Shown here in pieces: positions 29,607 to 37,036 of a stretch of 64,000 nucleotides of DNA (positions are counted from its first letter, which is position 1; each line of letters opens with the position of its first letter). The stretch is taken from the NCBI GenBank assembly GCA_028554795.2, contig CM068830.1:115314714-115378713 (forward strand), in the 5' to 3' direction. The notes under the pieces are model-generated. The model ran no database searches. It saw only the letters and a list, made by a program, of their open reading frames with translations, and was not told where the DNA came from. The translations under genes were made by a program, and so were the position numbers. The stretch is from Sinohyriopsis cumingii (taxonomy: Eukaryota > Mollusca > Bivalvia > Unionida > Unionidae).

Positions 29607-30059
29607 ATGTCGTATAGTCATGTTAATGTTACTCTGACCCCGGGTCAGGTAAAAAAGCTTCAATCAAAAACCGCCAACAAATGCGGAACTAAAATATCAC
29701 TAAAACGAGATCATATTAGTGGTGGTCCAAACAAATTATCGCTGACAAATAATCAGATTAAACATTTCAATAAAGCCCTAGAATCAAAAACTGGAGTTCA
29801 ATTCCATCTCTCCCCGAGCGCCATCAAAGACATGGTTAAAACGGGTGGTATATTTCCACTTCTTGCGGCCATTCCGGCATTAATAGCTGCAGCTGCTCCA
29901 GCCGTAGCAAAAGCGGCCGCGTTAGGTGCTGTTGGAACAGCAGCTGGAATGGCACTAAAGAAAGCAGCAGGAAAGGGATACAAAAAAAAGGGACGCGGCC
30001 TAAGATTGCCAGGATCTCGTTGGGGGAGAGGCCTAAAGCTTCCAGGGTCATTTCGTTAG
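29607..30059 (+). CDS. pX-like core protein with Gly-Gly hydrophobic segment
   Basis: This 150-residue protein starts directly after TATATAAAA. The first half has two similar pieces (KLQSKTANKCGTKISL and KALESKTGVQFHLSPSAI), then MVKTGGIFPLLAAIPALIAA, the Gly-Gly-hydrophobic motif seen in adenovirus pX/mu-like proteins of Polintons. An Ala-rich helix and a basic Gly/Arg tail (KGRGLRLPGSRWGRGLKLPG) follow. A virion core protein that binds DNA and membrane or capsid is the likely role. The gene's end overlaps the open frame of the protease. Confidence 0.75.
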   Translation: MSYSHVNVTLTPGQVKKLQSKTANKCGTKISLKRDHISGGPNKLSLTNNQIKHFNKALESKTGVQFHLSPSAIKDMVKTGGIFPLLAAIPALIAAAAPAVAKAAALGAVGTAAGMALKKAAGKGYKKKGRGLRLPGSRWGRGLKLPGSFR

Positions 30060-30499
30060 ACGTTCCAGCATCAAATTTTGATTTACTTGATGCTGCTAAA
30101 AAATTAAAAATATCCGCCTTTAGAGGTGTTTTTATGCGAGATCAATTACCGAAACAACCAAACAAACTAGAAACAGGTATTATTAATCTTGACAAACGTT
30201 CTGGACCTGGTACTCATTGGGTATCATACGCGGTTGACCCGCGTGGAATTGTTTATTTTGATTCGTACGGGTTAGCTCCACCTGTTGAATTTATCAAGTA
30301 TGTCGCACCACTCCACGCAACAACTAGCGGTTATAAAGTTTGGTATTCAACGCTACCCACACAAACAATGACAGATCCGCCAATATGCGGCCGTGAAGTA
30401 ATTAATGTACTCGACGCTATATCAAAATCATCCAGGCCGCCACATAAAGTCGTGCACGATTATACAAGCAACCGATTTGTTGCGCGTAAAGCATTTTAA
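30020..30499 (+). CDS. PRO: Adenain-type cysteine protease
   Basis: This is the maturation protease that cleaves capsid and core precursors. In the open frame of 159 codons the catalytic set is visible as H66 (GPGTHWVSYA), D81 (VYFDSYG), Q115 and C123 (PPICGREV), in adenain order. Residues about 18-43 (SNFDLLDAAKKLKISAFRGV) match the usual N-terminus of Polinton proteases, but no ATG precedes them. The frame opens at a TTG at 30020 inside the previous gene, and the first ATG is at 30134, within the conserved N-terminus. A non-AUG start, translational coupling or loss of the start codon are all possible. The catalytic part is intact. Confidence 0.85.
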   Translation: MGERPKASRVISLDVPASNFDLLDAAKKLKISAFRGVFMRDQLPKQPNKLETGIINLDKRSGPGTHWVSYAVDPRGIVYFDSYGLAPPVEFIKYVAPLHATTSGYKVWYSTLPTQTMTDPPICGREVINVLDAISKSSRPPHKVVHDYTSNRFVARKAF

Positions 30500-30517
30500 A
30501 CAACGGATCTTATTATA

Positions 30518-31537
30518 ATGGTTGACATCTACGGAAGATCTTCACGCGTTAAGAAAATAAAATCCGACGTTGATCTGTCAAAGTATGCGACTAAAGATGA
30601 CCTCGCTGATATTATGAACCTTGCTGGAGTTGACCCAGATGAGGTTATTATTTTTCAAGATCGATATGGTAAACTAAAAACCAGCAATATCAAATGGAAT
30701 GATATAGTCCGGCGAGTACTCGGTGCAGTTACAGATAATATTCCCGTGTTTACTGAGAGCGGCAAAATCAGAGATTCAAGTACGTCACTTAAAACCATCA
30801 GAGATGAAATTGCAAAAAGTGTTGCTAATCGCGTGAGAAACACCGGTGACACAATGATGGGTGAACTTAGCATGAACGGGAACAAAATAGTAGTTTTAAA
30901 AGATCCAACATCTGACGAAGACGCAGCAACAAAAAAATACGTCGATGTCAACTATGGCACCGTAGACGGTAAATTATCCACGTTACGGGCTGAGTATGAC
31001 GTTCACGCAGGAGCTTTTGGAAGATTTCGAAGAAATTTTCAAAAAATCGATGATACCATAGATAAATTCTTCGGTACTCCACGCGCCATTGACATGAAAC
31101 TCGTTGATATCAAAAATAACCTAGACACGATCAAACAAACACAGCAAAACGTCGTAGCAGGAATTCCTGAGATTGTCGGTAAAACCAATTTGATTAAAAT
31201 TCCAGCTGCAATAACTCCCGGGCATATCACAAACATCGTATGCACGGTATCATCGGGATTTGCAACATGGTCGCAGCAAAATAATACTATCAAATATACC
31301 GCAACAGTCACTGGCGTGTACAGGCTGTCTGTGTTTTCCGCCGCTAAGTTTGAAATATTTACAACGTTTCCATGGCGTCATTCCACAGACAGGTTTTCCG
31401 GGGTTGTATCTGTTGTATTAAATATCGGAACCGAAGAAATATTTATTCTGGAAGCAGATGATAAGAAATTAACCGCAACATCCTTCTGGTGGTGTTTGGA
31501 ATTTGTAGCTGAAACACCTCAATTGGTTACGGCATAA
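30518..31537 (+). CDS. Tail-fibre-like spike protein
   Basis: This 339-residue protein has an N-terminal segment DLSKYATKDDLADIMNLAGV and then, at about 108-145, the phage tail-fibre signature GDTMMGELSMNGNKIVVL followed by DEDAATKKYVD. A helical stalk (about 145-220) leads to a C-terminal beta-rich region (about 225-335) that could be a trimeric knob. By analogy with fibres it would project from the virion and bind the host cell, but this is inference from layout. It starts after TATTATA and follows the protease in the plus-strand virion block. The gene is intact. Confidence 0.75.
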   Translation: MVDIYGRSSRVKKIKSDVDLSKYATKDDLADIMNLAGVDPDEVIIFQDRYGKLKTSNIKWNDIVRRVLGAVTDNIPVFTESGKIRDSSTSLKTIRDEIAKSVANRVRNTGDTMMGELSMNGNKIVVLKDPTSDEDAATKKYVDVNYGTVDGKLSTLRAEYDVHAGAFGRFRRNFQKIDDTIDKFFGTPRAIDMKLVDIKNNLDTIKQTQQNVVAGIPEIVGKTNLIKIPAAITPGHITNIVCTVSSGFATWSQQNNTIKYTATVTGVYRLSVFSAAKFEIFTTFPWRHSTDRFSGVVSVVLNIGTEEIFILEADDKKLTATSFWWCLEFVAETPQLVTA

Positions 31538-31545
31538 AAATATAT

Positions 31546-32070
31546 ATGGACGGTGCACAATACAGATACAATCAAGCGCGTGAATGGCAGGCTGCGCTAA
31601 AAGATCAAGTTGATCAATATACAGTAAAAGTAAAAAAATATCGACGACGATTGGTTATCGTTGATGTGATTGTTTATTCAGTATCCGCCGTTGTTGCTGA
31701 AACCGGTGTAATATTATCAGCGTTGACAACGATGGCACCAGTAGCTGTAACTATTTGTATTTCAGCAGCAACAACTATTGCAGGTGTGCTTAGTATCATC
31801 ACAAAAAAAACATGTACTTGTACGAATGAAAAATTATCCGATTACAAAATAAAATTACATACAGCGACGGTAGCATACTCGAAATTATCCTCGTTGTTAT
31901 CAGCGAGTCTCAGTGATGGAATTATATCTGATTTCGAATTTTCAATGATGACCAAAATATACGATGAAGGTATTAAAGATACAAGTATCAATAATGACAG
32001 AATTACTCCAGCAGATCGTGACCAACACAACTCCGCCAAAGATAACGATGATCTCGGTAAGTTCAACTAA
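31546..32070 (+). CDS. Two-TM membrane protein with conserved helical tail
   Basis: This 174-residue protein has a charged N-terminal helix, two hydrophobic segments (about 36-58 and 62-86), a Cys pair (KKTCTCTN) and a cytosolic-type helical domain with LSDYKIKLHTATVAYSKLSS and SDGIISDFEFSMM. The helix pair with the pattern DG-IS--EF is common in membrane proteins of invertebrate Polintons, whose function is not known to me. It starts 8 nt after the fibre gene stop, behind TAAAAATATAT, and its last 77 nt overlap the start of the minor capsid gene in another frame. Confidence 0.7.
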   Translation: MDGAQYRYNQAREWQAALKDQVDQYTVKVKKYRRRLVIVDVIVYSVSAVVAETGVILSALTTMAPVAVTICISAATTIAGVLSIITKKTCTCTNEKLSDYKIKLHTATVAYSKLSSLLSASLSDGIISDFEFSMMTKIYDEGIKDTSINNDRITPADRDQHNSAKDNDDLGKFN

Positions 32071-33409
32071 TCCTGAATTTAGTGTTAATTTTCCTACTGC
32101 AATTCCAGTAAAAGAAATAGCACTAGCACAATTACGAGTATATTACAGCTGGCCAAATATCAGATCAAAATCATTTAATGGTACACCAGCAAATAATTCG
32201 CTCGTATTTACTAACAAGAACAAACCCGATGGAACACCTGACTGGGTTGTTGTTGGTATACCAACCGGCAGTTACGAGATCGAACAAATCAGTGAGGAAT
32301 TTGCGCGTAGAATAAAATCAATAACAGGAAAAGAATCAAAAATATCAATAAACGTTCATGAGCCGACGTTGTCCTCGACGGTTGAAATAAACTCGCCTGA
32401 TTATGCCGTTGATATTTATCAATCTTCAATCAGATCAGTGCTAGGATGGCCTGAAATTCCCCCGGTGCATGAAGGACCACCAGAACCGAAAAAGTCTGAT
32501 TATGTCACGGACAGGCAATCATATCATGAAATTAATCCATCATACGGGGAAAAACTACGTATTTTTAAAAATAAATTAATATTTAGCCATTTTCTCTTTC
32601 ACGAAGATATTGAGGTATGGACTTTTCTAAGTCGGGAGGGGGAAACAGGATATGTTTTTGGTCTTCATCGAAATGATATTATTAAATATTTTCAGGAAAT
32701 CAATCAAGAGTGTAAAAAACAACTAGATCAACTGAATCAATATTTTAACGAACATATTTTTGACATATCAGCGTCATCGCGTGAAAAAATCATCACGCGT
32801 GTGGAAATATTAAATCAGCTTATATCAGATATGGAATATTTTAATAACCGAATAGTTCAAGCGATGGTTAGTTTAGGATCATTTAAAAAATTTGATGCAT
32901 ATAAATGGTTAGAAAAATATAAATTAACAGAAGCCGATGTACCAGATTTTAAATTTCCCGGGTATAGTGTAACCTAGTTAAGAAAATCTGTCAGTGATGT
33001 CATTGATGAGTTTTTTCCTAAAATACTCGATGCATGGAGAAAAATAGCACCACCAGCAACTGTTCTTAGACATGATAATGATCCACATGGCGGCGGAAGA
33101 CACGTATCCCCGCGGATCGTTAATATAACATCGACGGTCGCGGTCAATCTGGTTTGTGACGTAATCGATGGCAGCTATCAAATAGATCTCGGAAGATCAA
33201 ATCAAGCTCAACAAGGATACATCCTGTACACGTTCACACCACAAGTTCCCCCTGGAAGTTTAATCGTGCAAGAACCAACTAATCCCGTGTATTTGCGGTG
33301 TCACAATAATATGTTAACGCGAATCAATTTTAAACTCACAGACCACCTTAATCGCTTGATTGACATACGTGAAGAAGAGCTTGTAATAAATCTGTATGTG
33401 AAATCTTAA
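31994..33409 (+). pseudogene. mCP: Minor capsid (penton-type) protein with one in-frame stop
   Basis: The frame from ATG 31994 has the N-terminal pattern of Polinton minor capsid proteins (FSVNFPTAIPVKEIALAQLR, then PTGSYEIEQISEEF). A 130-residue charged helical insertion sits in the middle (about 210-310). A TAG at 32975-32977 (codon 328 of 472) interrupts it. The same frame then continues unbroken to 33409 with a clear structural C-terminus (NITSTVAVNLVCDVIDGSYQ, YILYTFTPQVPPG, INFKLTDHLNRLIDIR). The start overlaps the preceding membrane-protein gene by 77 nt. The identification as the vertex protein is by layout and local patterns and is less certain than for Element 1. Confidence 0.75.
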
Positions 33410-34048
33410 GGATTTCTGTCCTAAGACTTCCGTCGTAAGGATTTCTGTCTAAGGACTTCCGTCGTAGATCTTCATGTAATGGAGGGTTTTTACACGCGAG
33501 GATTTCTTAACAGTTAGAAGAACATTTGTAACAGAGATCAGACTCAAATTCGATCAACTTAAAAAAATATTTTATTATTACTAGCACAAATTTGTGTTTG
33601 GTACAAATTAATCGGCCCAGGCAACTAAAAAAGCTAGTCGATGAAAGTAAAATTAAAATTTCTATCACAAAAAAAATAATATTTATTAATTTTCCTGATT
33701 TTTACTGAAATTGTACAAATTACTTGATTTTGACTACCAACTACCCCCTCAGAAACATAAAAATGCACGAATTACTTGATTTTGACTACCAACTACCCCC
33801 TCAGAAACATAAAAATGCACGAACTACTTGATTTTGACTACCAACTACCCCGTCAGAATCAAGTAATTTGTGCATTTTTCTTGATTTTAGTAAAAAAAAG
33901 ATAAATCCTCAGTAAAAATAATATTATTAATAAATAAAATTTATAATAAATAAAATTTATAATAAATAAAATTTATAATAAATAAAATTTATTAGGAACA
34001 ATTTGACAAGGTTAGAACTTTCTTGATTTTGACTACCAATACACGTGG
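33410..34048. repeat. Convergent intergenic region with 52-bp repeats and a long hairpin
   Basis: Three copies of a 52-bp unit (ACTTGATTTTGACTACCAAC and so on) start at 33722, 33774 and 33826. The last is followed by AATCAAGTAATTTGTGCATT, which pairs with AAAATGCACGAACTACTTGA upstream to give a stem of about 21 of 23 bp. There are also two GGATTTCTGTC/ACTTCCGTCG repeats (33409-33470) and AATAAATAAAATTTAT repeats (33930-33990). It lies between converging genes, so it may act as a two-way terminator. Confidence 0.75.
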
Positions 34049-34537
34049 TCAGCGTTGACATGGACCCCAGTTACCAAAACTTTCATTTTCATTATCACCA
34101 GTAACGAGGTTACTCTGGATCGTTTCACCAGTAACGAGGTTACTCTGGATCGTTTCACCAGTAACGAGGTTACTCTGGATCGTTTCACGATCTAACATAA
34201 TTTTTCTTAATAGTCTTATACGGGTACTAATCGTTTTCTTTGCCTCATACTCGTGGGATAATAACGACTTAATTCTTTCTACGGCGGTAGAAAGAGGAAC
34301 GAACTTCTTCACATGATCATCTTCTACGGTAGCTAGCGACTGAAACATTGCCGATTGAATCCGTTTCATGAGCCTGTATTCAGATGATAGTGTGTGTGTC
34401 CCCATGGTTTTACGTTCTTGTAAAATCTCAAAGTCAGAAACTATTTTTTCAGGATTAAGTTCATCAGATATATTAATTCCATCTTTTTTTAATTTTTTAA
34501 TAGCGACAATTACATCATTGATATTTTCATGGTTCAT
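34049..34537 (-). CDS. Helical protein of unknown function with C-terminal repeat
   Basis: This 162-residue protein starts MNHENINDVIVAIKKLKKDG, behind TATATTATATA on the minus strand, which fits the element's start-proximal motif. It is mostly helical with many Lys, Glu and Ile. Near the end a 30-bp unit is repeated three times, giving GETIQSNLVT three times. I recognise no family. It stands alone on the minus strand, convergent to the minor capsid gene and next to the central non-coding zone. Confidence 0.6.
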   Translation of the reverse strand: MNHENINDVIVAIKKLKKDGINISDELNPEKIVSDFEILQERKTMGTHTLSSEYRLMKRIQSAMFQSLATVEDDHVKKFVPLSTAVERIKSLLSHEYEAKKTISTRIRLLRKIMLDRETIQSNLVTGETIQSNLVTGETIQSNLVTGDNENESFGNWGPCQR

Positions 34538-34559
34538 TATATAATATATAAATCTTTAA

Positions 34560-35230
34560 AATAAAAAAAAATATCCCTAGAACACCTATCGAGTGTATTA
34601 GCGAGTTCGTCGGGATGTTTCAGGGACAGCACAGCCAAGAACTCGTAGCTTGCCACCGCAATCTACCAAGTTCATTAGGCAAATATTCCATCTACGAGAG
34701 CCCCTAACCCGCCAAACAACGGTCTAGAGGCCCAAGAGGGAGGACGGCACAACCCTCATTAAACTCGTAGCTTGCCACCGCAATCTACCAAGTTTAGAGG
34801 ATATACACATAACATATATACAATGAATGAAGAGCCCCTATCGAGTGTATTAGCGAGCTCAGATTATGAATAAAACGGCACTAACTAAGGACAGCACAAG
34901 GACAGCACAGTCCTCATTAAACTCGTAGCTTGCCACCGCAATCTACCAAGTTTATCGGACATACATATAACATATATACAACGAATGAAGAGCCCCTATC
35001 GAGTGTATTAGCGAGCTCAGATTATGAATGAAACGGCACTAACTAAGGACAGCACAGTCCTCATTAAACTCGTAGCTTGCCACCGCAATCTACCAAGTTT
35101 ATCGGACATACATATAACATATATACAATGAAAGGGTTATATACAATGAAATGGTTATATACAATGAATGAAGAGCCCCTATCGAGTGTATTAGCGAGCT
35201 CAGATTATGAATGAAACGGCACTAACTAAG
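34560..35230. repeat. Central repeats: candidate origin or control zone
   Basis: Two motifs alternate. CCTATCGAGTGTATTAGCGAG occurs near 34585, 34837, 34995 and 35177. CTCGTAGCTTGCCACCGCAA followed by TCTACCAAGTT occurs at about 34641, 34763, 34921 and 35068. They are spaced by ATATAACATATATACAATGA and GGACAGCACAG segments. No gene lies here. The position at the middle of the element and the iterated motifs fit an origin or a transcriptional control region, but this is inference. Confidence 0.75.
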
Positions 35231-35247
35231 GACAGTACAAACATGTA

Positions 35248-35347
35248 CGCTCAGCAAAATCACACCCACAATAATTAATCCAGTGGGTGATACGAAAATA
35301 TGTATCAACCACAAGTCAATATTGTGGTTTGTGAATTTTGCTGAGCG
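35248..35347. other. Nested hairpin of about 100 nt
   Basis: Three stems nest inside each other: CGCTCAGCAAAAT with ATTTTGCTGAGCG (13 bp, perfect), CACACCCACAATA with TATTGTGGTTTGTG, and GTGGGTGATAC with GTATCAACCAC. A run of G and a matching run of C follow at about 35347-35370. It could form a strong cruciform or structured RNA. Confidence 0.85.
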
Positions 35348-35394
35348 GGGGGGGGTTTTGCGGTTCCCCCCACTATTATAAAAATCGCAATTAT

Positions 35395-35475
35395 GCGCAC
35401 CACCGACAAATTGTCAGCCATGGGATTCGATCCTGGACCGCGAGCGCCACAGTCCAATACCATACTGATCGAGCT
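35395..35475 (-). other. tRNA-like sequence, possible SINE head
   Basis: Read on the minus strand, ATAGCTCGATCAGTATGG resembles a pol III A box and GGATCGAATCC a B box at tRNA-like spacing. The anticodon arm does not fold well, so a working tRNA is unlikely. A tRNA-derived SINE piece or chance are alternatives. Confidence 0.3.
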
Positions 35476-35547
35476 ATCAAACATTGTTACGAACATATGT
35501 TTCGGAAGTTAATATATAGCTAAGGAACCAATATTTACAGTAAACAG

Positions 35548-35705
35548 CGGTTTCTGAATAATAACAGTTTCTGTATTTAACAGTTTCTGTATTTGTAGCG
35601 GTTTCTGAATAATAACAGTTTCTGTATTTATAACAGTTTCTGAATAATAACAGTTTCTGTATTTATAACAGTTTCTGAATAATAGTTTCTGTATTTGTAG
35701 CTGGT
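35548..35705. repeat. Short interspersed repeats, AACAGTTTCTG
   Basis: AATAATAACAGTTTCTG and TATTTATAACAGTTTCTG alternate several times. The array is non-coding, inside the central zone of Element 2. Confidence 0.75.
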
Positions 35706-35863
35706 TTCTTAAGCAGACCGAAAATCAATAATATAGAGGCATTAATGCACCAGTCAAAGAACTTTCCAGAATTGTAAGTTCAGTGAACACACAACTGCAG
35801 GTCAATTACAATGAGTAACGGTTTCTGTTTACACACAGCTTCCTACGGATCAATAATATTATC

Positions 35864-36082
35864 ATGTGTTGTATGATGGGGAAATATTTAAAAACCATAA
35901 ATAATACTTATGAGTCTAATGAGTTAGGTTCGTCGGCACTATACGATGTAATTAGTAAACTGACTAATTACGATCATAAAAAACCAACCATCTACGAAGA
36001 AAACTATATATTACAAAGTAATCTCCCCTTATGTAATCAAAAATTCAGTAGTGTATGGAGGACCTACTGTGACATAAATTAA
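35864..36082 (+). CDS. Possible small gene, 72 residues
   Basis: The ATG at 35864 lies behind AATAATATTATC, similar to the start-proximal motif of this element. The product has two leading cysteines and no recognisable domain. There is no further support, and it may be a chance frame in the central zone. Confidence 0.25.
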   Translation: MCCMMGKYLKTINNTYESNELGSSALYDVISKLTNYDHKKPTIYEENYILQSNLPLCNQKFSSVWRTYCDIN

Positions 36083-36094
36083 AAAAATTAATTC

Positions 36095-36178
36095 AATGTG
36101 GTGATGATAGTTAATAATGTGGTGATGATAGTTAATAATGTGGTGATGATAGTTAATAATGTGGTGATGATAGTTATT
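36095..36178. repeat. 21-bp tandem repeat, four copies
   Basis: TGTGGTGATGATAGTTAATAA repeats four times at exact 21-bp spacing, immediately behind the 3' end of the minus-strand HNH gene. Confidence 0.9.
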
Positions 36179-36677
36179 GATACTTAAAGATAATTTTCTG
36201 TTTATATTTTTTCGATAAAGCTGTTTTATATATATTTTCTGCCACTCTTTGTACTGATTGCGGGTGAATATCAAAATATTTCGCAGCAGAAGATATTGAA
36301 CGAAACATAATTTCTTTGCCAGTTTCTATGTTTGTAGAAATTACCGCCCTCTTTCCGATTGTCTTACATCTTCCTGTATTACCGCGTGTATTATTCTCGC
36401 TGTGAGAGATAGCTTGTAAATTGGATAAATTATTGTTTTGAGTATCCCCGTCAATATGATCAATAACAAGACCATCATTGATCAAACACTTGTGACACTT
36501 GTACGTAAATCTATGACATAGATAATGTTTCTTTTCCCCCCCGCATGTGAACATTAGATAACCAGCATTAGTAATATAACCAACTTGTTTCTTCAACTTG
36601 CAGTGTCTGATGATACCATTAATATTTGATTCATAGTTTGTTATGACAGGATGTGGGACAAATATATTTTGCTCCAT
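36174..36677 (-). CDS. HNH endonuclease with NUMOD-type C-terminus
   Basis: This 167-residue protein carries an HNH_3-type core: LCHRFTYKCH (about 53-62), then DHIDGDTQNNNLSNLQ (73-88). The C-terminal part (EIMFRSISSAAKYFDIHPQS) looks like a NUMOD1 helix-turn-helix repeat, as in intron-type homing endonucleases. Such enzymes make a sequence-specific cut that drives their own copying. It is free-standing and starts behind TATTATA on the minus strand, consistent with the element's own promoter motif, so it seems adapted to it. The frame is intact. Whether it still cuts, and where, cannot be told from sequence. Confidence 0.85.
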   Translation of the reverse strand: MEQNIFVPHPVITNYESNINGIIRHCKLKKQVGYITNAGYLMFTCGGEKKHYLCHRFTYKCHKCLINDGLVIDHIDGDTQNNNLSNLQAISHSENNTRGNTGRCKTIGKRAVISTNIETGKEIMFRSISSAAKYFDIHPQSVQRVAENIYKTALSKKYKQKIIFKYQ

Positions 36678-36763
36678 TATAATAATATTATATGTTTAAA
36701 TCATTGTTTGTCTGAAATCTTGATATATAATCCTTCACGGATTTTATAGCGTTTTCACCGCTA

Positions 36764-36988
36764 TTATTTTTTTTTGTCATAATATCTTTTAAGTTCTCTG
36801 AACCGTTTCCCGCCACACTTTCCACATAATTCTGTCTTTCCTCGCACTCCAATACCACACCGTAGACATGGTATTGGTCCTAGACTTCCTCGTCGTATGT
36901 TTTGTGAGTGCATCCAACAAAATTCCTTTCTACAGGATTTGTTGCATCGATTTACCGAGCCGATCATCAACCATCTGCATTGGGACAT
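36764..36988 (-). CDS. Cys-rich zinc-binding protein, internal paralogue of the TIR gene
   Basis: This 74-residue protein starts MSQCRWLMIGSVNRCNKSCR and continues with EFCWMH, a CLRCGIGVRG segment and LCGKCGGKRFRELKRYY. Position by position it matches the first 75 residues of the two TIR-encoded proteins (NKCNKKCR, EYCKKH, CKNCGGDRYRSL) but lacks their acidic tail. The cysteine pairs suggest two zinc sites. It diverges from the polymerase-fusion gene, with only an AT-rich spacer of about 50 bp between the two starts. Confidence 0.75.
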   Translation of the reverse strand: MSQCRWLMIGSVNRCNKSCRKEFCWMHSQNIRRGSLGPIPCLRCGIGVRGKTELCGKCGGKRFRELKRYYDKKK

Positions 36989-37036
36989 TGTATATATATA
37001 TATAATTTTCTTTATTTAAATATTTGTTTTAATTAT

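Noticed and set aside
36908..37036. Upstream extension of the polymerase fusion by 43 codons
   Set aside because: It overlaps the divergent Cys-rich gene and its promoter. The residues encoded by the AT-rich spacer are low-complexity, and the ATG at 37037 fits the start motif of the element.
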